Shown: positions 58,140 to 64,000 of the stretch, piece by piece
Position numbering within the stretch: position 1 is the first letter of the stretch
How the letters are laid out: each line of letters starts with the position of its first letter
NCBI GenBank assembly: GCA_030762175.1
Contig: CM060831.1
Coordinates: 76,358,501-76,422,500 of the forward strand
Length of the DNA stretch: 64,000 bases
Direction: 5' to 3'
From: Metallyticus violacea
Lineage: Eukaryota > Arthropoda > Insecta > Mantodea > Metallyticidae
Notes under the pieces: model-generated
What the model was told of the DNA's origin: nothing
Databases searched by the model: none
The model's input: only the letters and a program-made list of their open reading frames with translations
Position numbers and translations under genes: made by a program

Positions 58140-59124
58140 CTTTACTTCTGCAGAATAACCATAGGCACCCTGTCTATGGTTTCACTCAATGCATTCGAAG
58201 AGGAGTACAACAACTCTCTGCACAGCCATTCCCACAGCAATGGTAAACAGGTGACTGTGAGAAATTGGATCCTTCACTGTTAGTATGGAGACACTGGCCA
58301 TGAGAGAAATGTCAGAATGCCTGGTCTTGATATTTTAAATGCAGTGTGTGACAACCCTGCAAACAGTAGTTTTATTGCACGAGAGGTGAATGTATTGGAG
58401 CAACGTTTTGAGGGTCTTACATGAGCAGCAAGTATACTTATATCATCCACAGAGGGTCCAGGCATTGCAACTAAGCAGACTTTCCATGTCAAGTGTAGTT
58501 TGCTAATTGGTTCTTAGAGCGATGTGCAGACAACCAACATTTTCCTGCTATGACATTGTCCACAGACGAGGCAATGTTTACTACAGAAGGCATGTTTAGC
58601 AGTCAGAATAGCCATATCTGAGAGTATAAAAATTCACATGCTGTGGTGAATCCAGCCTATCAACAGGCATTCTCTGTAAATGTTTGGGCTGGTATTGTTA
58701 AAGATTCTGTGATGGGGCCTTTTGTACTATCAGACACACTGAATGGAGTAGTCTGCAAAATGTTCCTTCAACATGTCCTCCTACATTTTCTGGAAGATGG
58801 GGTGCCAGCACATTTTGCAGTGATGTTAGAAAATACCTTGATGAACAGTTCGAGCACAGATGGACTAGTGGTGGCAGTCCTGTTCCATTGCCAGCTCGAT
58901 CACCAAATCTGAAACTCATGGACTTTTTCTTCTGGGGTTACATTAAGAGTCTAGTATACATGACTCCTCTCAAAACTAATATGGACCTGGTTGCTAGGAT
59001 TGTAGCAGCAGCTGATGATGTGCACCAATCTCCTGGAATGCTAGAGCTTGTGCAACAGTCCGTGAGGCATCACTGTGAAGTTTGTCCTCATCATGGCGAT
59101 CAACATTTTGAACATTTACTTTAA
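58140..59124 (+). pseudogene. Tc1-like DDE transposase, well preserved but frameshifted
   Basis: Plus-strand pieces: MTLSTDEAMFTTEGMFSSQN (first catalytic Asp kept), HAVVNPAYQQAFSVNVWAGI, VKDSVMGPFVLSDTLNGVV, MFLQHVLLHFLEDGVPAHFA (second Asp region 'FQHDGAPAHF'), SPNLKLMDFFFWGYIKSLVY (third catalytic position; consensus 'SPDLNPLDFF', here Asn replaces Asp), and MDLVARIVAAADDVHQSPGM, ending GDQHFEHLL and stop at 59122-59124. At least two frameshifts separate these. It is closely related to 21.1-22.1 kb. 57836-58139 has no recognisable feature. Confidence 0.8.
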
Positions 59125-59680
59125 ACAGTGTAAAACTGGGTTTTTATGTCATTTTTTTATAATGTTTGGTCATCTATCCTTAAAAATAAATAATTGCAAT
59201 TGTCAAGAGGTGATGAGTAGTTATTTAATTGGAGGCAGACCTTAATGTAAACACTCTCTACAGCAGTCAAATGTTATGTTTTGTTTGCAAACAATCGTAT
59301 TTTGAGTAAGCAGATACAAACAAAAACAATCTAATTACCTGGTAACCAGCCACTGGAGATCATGGGTTCCTTATATCAAAACACTCAGAAAAGATCCATG
59401 AGCAACTTTTGAAACCTTGTTGGTAGAGTTCAGATTCATTCTGTAGAATATGAGCCCTGCCAATTTTCTTGACAATGCAGCTGTCTCATTTTGATTTCAG
59501 GTATCTGGCAACCCTGGCTACATGTGAAAGACAAATGTATATTGATAAAATTATATAACAGAAAGGAATAGTGTAGTTTGTTTTGATTAGGGCTTTGGAG
59601 TTTCAGTGCTGGTGAAATTTGTTATAAAGGATATGTCTGCCTTCCCCCCCCCCCCTTGCCTATTTCTTTCTTCCTTTGTA
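59125..59680. other. Flank of the Tc1-like copy; C-run
   Basis: No gene. A run of 11-12 C lies at about 59644-59655. Confidence 0.45.
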
Positions 59681-59920
59681 TAGTGTTTAATGCCCATTTT
59701 TACCACTGTGGCATCACAGGCAGTGGATACTGATGATACATTAAATAACAATATAAACTAGGAAAGGAATTTGGGGGGCAGGAAGCATTCCAGTCTAAGT
59801 TTAGGGTACTGCCCCAACTTTTGCAATTGATAAGGATTGAGGACAATTTAGGAAAACCTCAGTTCTGGCAGGATTCAAACTTTAGAATTGTTTCCTTAAT
59901 GACTCCCACCACATTTCATG
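59681..59920 (-). mobile_element. SINE-1, diverged copy
   Basis: TAGTGTTTAATGCCCATTTT, GGCATCACAGGCAGTGGATA and the body are shared with 38.7 and 46.7 kb. The tRNA-like head is more eroded. Confidence 0.7.
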
Positions 59921-60469
59921 TCTCAGATGTAAAAAGGCAGAACAATATATACATTTTGTTAGAATATCAGCATATGGGTTAATGGAATAAAGATTTTATA
60001 AAAAATTGTTTAGAATTATAAAGGAATGTGTGAAGAATAGTTGGAACTGAGGAAATTAATTTATTTACAGTTAAAGGAAATAAGAGGAGGATAGTGACTA
60101 AGATAAGGGAAAGTAACAAATTTATAAAGTGGGAATCAACAGATGTTTTGTAGAATTGCTTTTATTTATTTATTTATTTGTTTATTTATATTTTGTTTAA
60201 ATTTGTAACTATGTATGCCTTGGTATAAGAATAATACTTAGGACCAAGCCCACAAACTATTAAGCATAAAGTAAATTATAACTTTAAATAAAAATGTTCA
60301 ACACAGTATTTAGACATAAAAATAGAATTTTATTATGATAGATTAACTTTGCAGCAAAAATTACATAACAGCCTGTTCTAGGTAAGATGTACGAATTTTA
60401 TTTTGGGGTCAAATTACATGGTTGATAATCTTGCTATGGCTCTTTCTTAACATAAACAACAAAGCTCAC
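59921..60469. other. Intron; (TTTA)n run
   Basis: ATTTATTTATTTATTTG repeat at about 60163-60190; nothing else recognised. Confidence 0.45.
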
Positions 60470-60615
60470 TTCAATATGGAATCATATTGATTCAGTTTGG
60501 AATCAAACACAGTGAAATACACATTAATAATCTCTTCTGGATCAAAATATTTGCAACACTTTATGGTTTCGCCTAAAGATTGTTCTAAATATTTCGACCC
60601 AGAAGAAATTAACAA
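60470..60615. mobile_element. PLE terminal-repeat remnant
   Basis: TCAGTTTGGAATCAAACACA and AATAATCTCTTCTGGATC, then TTTATGGTTTCGCCTAAAG and an inverted echo TTCTAAATATTTCGACCC. Same family as 35.69-35.87 kb. 60616-60955 is unremarkable. Confidence 0.45.
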
Positions 60616-60959
60616 AGCTCATGATTTTTCTGGTCTCCATGTTCATGTTGGAGAAAAAATATTTTTCATAATAATTAATACCTCATTCTAAGGATTCAAG
60701 GATTAGTAAAATATAAACTGGAATTTTTATTTTACCACTTGTGAGTAGTATAGAATGAGATTTACACCTGGGTGTATAAGGAGTAGGGGGGAATAGATTT
60801 GCCTAGCACAGCCATTATTTGATCAAAAAATACATTGTCAGTTACATTATTAGTAAGTTTTTGGAGTGGAAGGACATAAATCCAGCCAAAATGTTGCAAA
60901 GATTAAGGGTACAGTTTGGGTACAAGACACTATCCAAGATGCAAGCAGCATAAATGTTT

Positions 60960-61880
60960 CACTGAAGGATGAGAAAGTCACCACCATTGACCTTAGCCAA
61001 TCATAATAAAAACAAACATTCAGGCATTACAGGATCTTATTGAAAGTGACCAACACTTGACAATTTGTGAACTCGCTTCTGAGGTTCAGATAAGTTATGG
61101 AAGTGTTCAGCATATCATTTCAGATGACTTAGATTACCAAAAAGCCTCTACAAAGTGGGGTTCCCCAAATTTACTGAGTATCAAAAGACTGCATGTGTCA
61201 TAGTGTGTCATGGGCTTTTGACTGAATATTGGAGGTCAAGGGAAATTTTCTGCAGCAAATTCACTTTCAGCGACACATGGGTTCATCACTATACTCCTGA
61301 GTGAAGTAAGCATAAATTGGAGGAAAAGAGAGGAAATCTGCTCCTGTCTAAGCAAAAATTTTCCTTTGAAGGTTCTCTTGACAATCTTCGCAGACTCCTA
61401 TGGCATTTTGTTCACTGATTTTCTTTGTGAACATGAAACAATCAATGCAGCATATTACTGTTGAGGCAATGTATGCTTATGAACAAAAAAGATATTAACA
61501 TTTCAAGAAGTTCTGAAAGATAACATCCCTGTGCATACCTATTTGAATAAGATAAAACCTTGAGGAAATCCACTGAACAGCATTGGAACATCCTCCCCAT
61601 AGTCCAGACTTATCAACATGTGATTATCATATGTTTGGATTGTTGAAAGAAGCACTGGATTTCAGCAATTCAACGTGATGTAGAAACATTCGTGCACAAT
61701 TGCCAGGAAGCCAAACCCCACTCTTGCTTCTATAATGAGAAGAAGCTTCCTATTCACTGGGAAAAAAAAGTGTTTTTAAATTGGAAAATTGTGCAGAAAA
61801 ATAAGATGTATCCCATTTTTATTTAATTTGATTTCAATAAATTATAAAATAAAATTCTGATTTATACTTTATTCACCCTC
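60960..61880 (+). pseudogene. mariner transposase remnant
   Basis: Plus-strand pieces: LQDLIESDQHLTICELASEV with QISYGSVQHIISDDL (HTH region); WGSPNLLSIKRLHVS; then a catalytic-core segment with VLLTIFADSYGILFTDFLCE and NAAYYC (cf. 'MLTVFWDSEGVLLVDFLERG…NAEYYC'); an eroded SP-rich region near 61600; and a tail resembling 'VERWNKCIEKQG'. The 'GDETW' motif is not recognisable. Many stops. Confidence 0.65.
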
Positions 61881-61986
61881 ATATATGTGTTAGCAAAGAT
61901 CAGTAAGAAATGAATGACAAATATACAAACTACATTGAATAGCTAAGTGCAATTCTTGACATAAAATTTGCTTTTTCTTTTGGCAG

Positions 61987-62047
61987 GTCACTAAGTGAGA
62001 ACGTATTAGGAGCATACAGCTTGCACAGCACTCCTCAGAAGAAATAA
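61987..62047 (+). CDS. Giant coiled-coil protein, terminal exon f
   Basis: The acceptor TTTGCTTTTTCTTTTGGCAG ends at 61986 with a strong pyrimidine tract. The first base completes an Arg codon from exon e; the frame reads SLSENVLGAYSLHSTPQKK and TAA (62045-62047). With exons a-f the coding length in the window is 8,946 bp, an exact multiple of three (2,981 residues plus stop). The basic STPQKK end suggests a short unstructured tail, possibly phosphorylated, but that is speculation. Confidence 0.75.
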
Positions 62048-63044
62048 GTAGCAGAAGGGGTCTTCAGACTTTTATTTTCTGGACATTAATTTTACTTAGT
62101 TTTTAATGTGCACATAATTTATTTATACATTCATCTAAACTTAGATTTTCAATTTTGAAGCCTTTATAGACTGTTTCTTTCACATTTTATCATATTTATA
62201 GGAAAGAAGAAAATGGGTATAATTTAAGTTCATTTTACATAGAGTAACAGCAGCAAGAATTTATGTCATTGCCTTGTATGTATAATTCTAATTTTTTCAA
62301 GAAGTTGAGTAGTTCTTGAATGCTAATACATTATTACATATTTATAGAACTAGAAGAGTTTCTAAGGTTCATACCTGCTCAAATAATCCATAAAAGTATT
62401 ATTCTTGAGTTTGTTTATACAGATGTATGTATTATTACATTATTAAACCAAATAACTAAATCAGTATATTTTCATATATGTTCTGTATTTTCACTTGTAT
62501 TTAACATCCACAGCTCTACAATTTTTCCTGATCCTAAAAGTTTGAGTTAATCATAAACAAGTGAATTAAATAATCAACATTCTTTTCAAAAATATAAATT
62601 AATGTCATATTATAGAATTCAATTTGTTAAACCATATTGGTATATTTTTATATATACCGTATGCATATCCAAACATTTCATTTCTCCATTGATTCAACTG
62701 AAACTGTAATATCTCCCAAATAGCTTAAACTATTAATTTAGTTATACATAGTAATTTCAATCAGCTGAAATCTGTTTATTTTGGGAACTTCAGCAGAAAC
62801 AGAAGAGAGAACTAAAGCTAAAGTTTATTGGGTTATATGCAGCAGAAACAGTGTGATTTGTAGTACTTATCACTTTAATTGAGCCAGTAACTAACCTATG
62901 GCATCTTTATGTGCTTTTTCTTTTCAACTTATCAAAATTATTGCTTATCAAAGTAGTTTTATTTAGATGAAAATGTTTGGCTATAAAAGTACTTTAAATA
63001 TAAAATTTTAATTTTTTAAAAATAAAATAAGTATACAAGTCATT
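62048..63044 (+). other. Probable 3' UTR and downstream flank
   Basis: AT-rich sequence without genes. Candidate poly-A signals are ATTAAA near 62438 and 62564 and AATAAA at 63021-63026. Which one is used cannot be told. Confidence 0.45.
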
Positions 63045-64000
63045 GGTTCTTGTACTTACGAAGCTGTTGACAATGGAGTGGCAATCTACTTCAACTCATG
63101 TATACACATTCTTACACTAACTCCATTCACTTACTCTTAAGTAAGACGCGTTTCGGGAGAATCTCTCCCATCTTCAGTTGCTGACTGAACCTCTGCTATT
63201 TGAAAATATGGCTGGACAAACTGCTGTTCCTGTGGTGGCCTCTGTTGGTTGAAGTAGGAAGTCGCTGAGCTCGTCTATGGGGGGAAACTCGAAATTCATT
63301 AGGCTTTGTTTGTTTTTCAGTATGAAAATTCTTTCCCAAGTGGACAACTCCAAAGGGCTGTGAAGATGTTTCAAAAGCTTTATTCCCGGTTTTATTTCAT
63401 GATTTTTGGTCCAAAAGTGAGCTGCCACTGCTGATTTATCCACATTATAATTATAAGAAATGGAGATGGTTTAAATTTTGGAATTCACAGAAAAGAAACA
63501 CATACAGAAAACTATATTAAAAATAAGAGTTATAACCCCATTCCACATAAATATGCAATTTTTTACAGTTTGGCACACAGATTGATGAATATTCCACTCA
63601 CAAAAGCAGAATACAAAATGGAATATAAACAAATAATACAGACAGCTATAAAGAATGGTTTCAACAAGGACACGGTGATAAAAATTATCAAAAAGACAAA
63701 AAGAGATAAGGGAAGTTTCCACATTGAAAAATATAAAAGAAGAATTCAAATTCAAACGTTTCACATACCATCCAATTTACCACAACAAGTTCAAAAAAAT
63801 CTTCAAAGAACATGGAATAATTTTAGCCCCAAGGAACAGATACAACATCAAGAATTTGTCAGGTTGCACTCTAAAAGACCCCATACCACCAGAACAAAAA
63901 TCAGGAATTTATGAAATAAAATGTGCAGATTGTGAACAGAGCTACATAGGAAAAACAAAAAGAAATCTGGAAATTCGAAGGAAAGAACATTTTAGAAACA
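63045..64000. mobile_element. PLE-F: inverted end plus sense copy running off the window
   Basis: 63045-63450 (minus) begins TTGTACTTACGAAGCTGTTG and encodes an open GIY-YIG C-terminal half (MDKSAVAAHFWTKNHEIKPG, ELSTWERIFILKNKQSLMNF). 63450-64000 (plus) carries the end of the RT (LMNIPLTKAEYKMEYKQIIQ, AIKNGFNKDTVIKI), the linker and then, in another frame, KSGIYEIKCADCEQSYIGKT with KRNLEIRRKEHFRN at the edge. Frames are broken only a few times, so this is one of the younger PLEs here. Confidence 0.85.
63134..63188 (-). ncRNA. Hammerhead ribozyme-like motif, best preserved (PLE-F)
   Basis: Minus strand: CTGAAGA (63171-63177), T, stem II GGGAGA/TCTCCC closed by GAT (six Watson-Crick pairs), GAAA (63151-63154), palindrome ACGCGT (63146-63151), then C as cleavage residue. 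Stem I can form between CAGCAA before the core and TTACTT after the site, with a C·A mismatch. Every invariant base is present; one extra U precedes stem II. Confidence 0.75.

Overview
The window is eukaryotic and most likely from an insect or another arthropod. It is AT-rich and intron-rich, its genes are sparse, and it is crowded with decayed transposons of arthropod type: mariner, Tc1-like, hAT, pogo, non-LTR LINEs, tRNA-derived SINEs and many Penelope-like elements (PLEs). No species can be named from the sequence alone.

One host gene runs along the + strand across the whole window. It encodes the C-terminal ~2,980 residues of a giant coiled-coil protein. Six exons join in a consistent reading frame: 4250-4376, 5431-13653 (8.2 kb in one exon), 23846-23991, 38392-38562, 42354-42571 and 61987-62047 (stop). 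A second phase-compatible terminal exon lies at 55820-55901. The 5' end, including any motor or globular head, lies outside the window. The protein resembles CENP-E, golgin or kinectin-type rods only in general character, and I cannot assign orthology.

The introns are transposon graveyards. By region: 0-4.2 kb holds LINE ORF1, Tc1-like, hAT and LINE 3' remnants. 13.8-23.8 kb holds PLE-A, a mariner, an internally deleted pogo-like element, a LINE 5' region and a Tc1-like element. 24-38.3 kb holds PLE-B, three LINEs, a DDE transposon split by a LINE, PLE-C and a SINE. 38.6-42.3 kb holds SINEs and PLE-D inside a SINE with an 11-bp target duplication. 42.6-62 kb holds a short hAT element with a perfect 8-bp target duplication, a nest of hAT inside hAT carrying a SINE and a mariner, two more mariners, PLE palindromes, LINE endonuclease remnants and a rearranged block near the alternative last exon. 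PLE-F runs off the right edge.

The most interesting signal is a set of hammerhead-ribozyme-like motifs in the PLE terminal repeats. Several PLE lineages in this window carry different stem III hexamers (ACCGGU, AUGCAU, ACGCGU, ACAUGU), yet each is self-complementary. This is what selection for dimeric hammerheads would produce. Other notable points are the 438-bp near-identical repeats inside the giant exon, the alternative last exon with its inverted copy fused to a PLE end, and the fact that every LINE fragment is antisense to the host gene.
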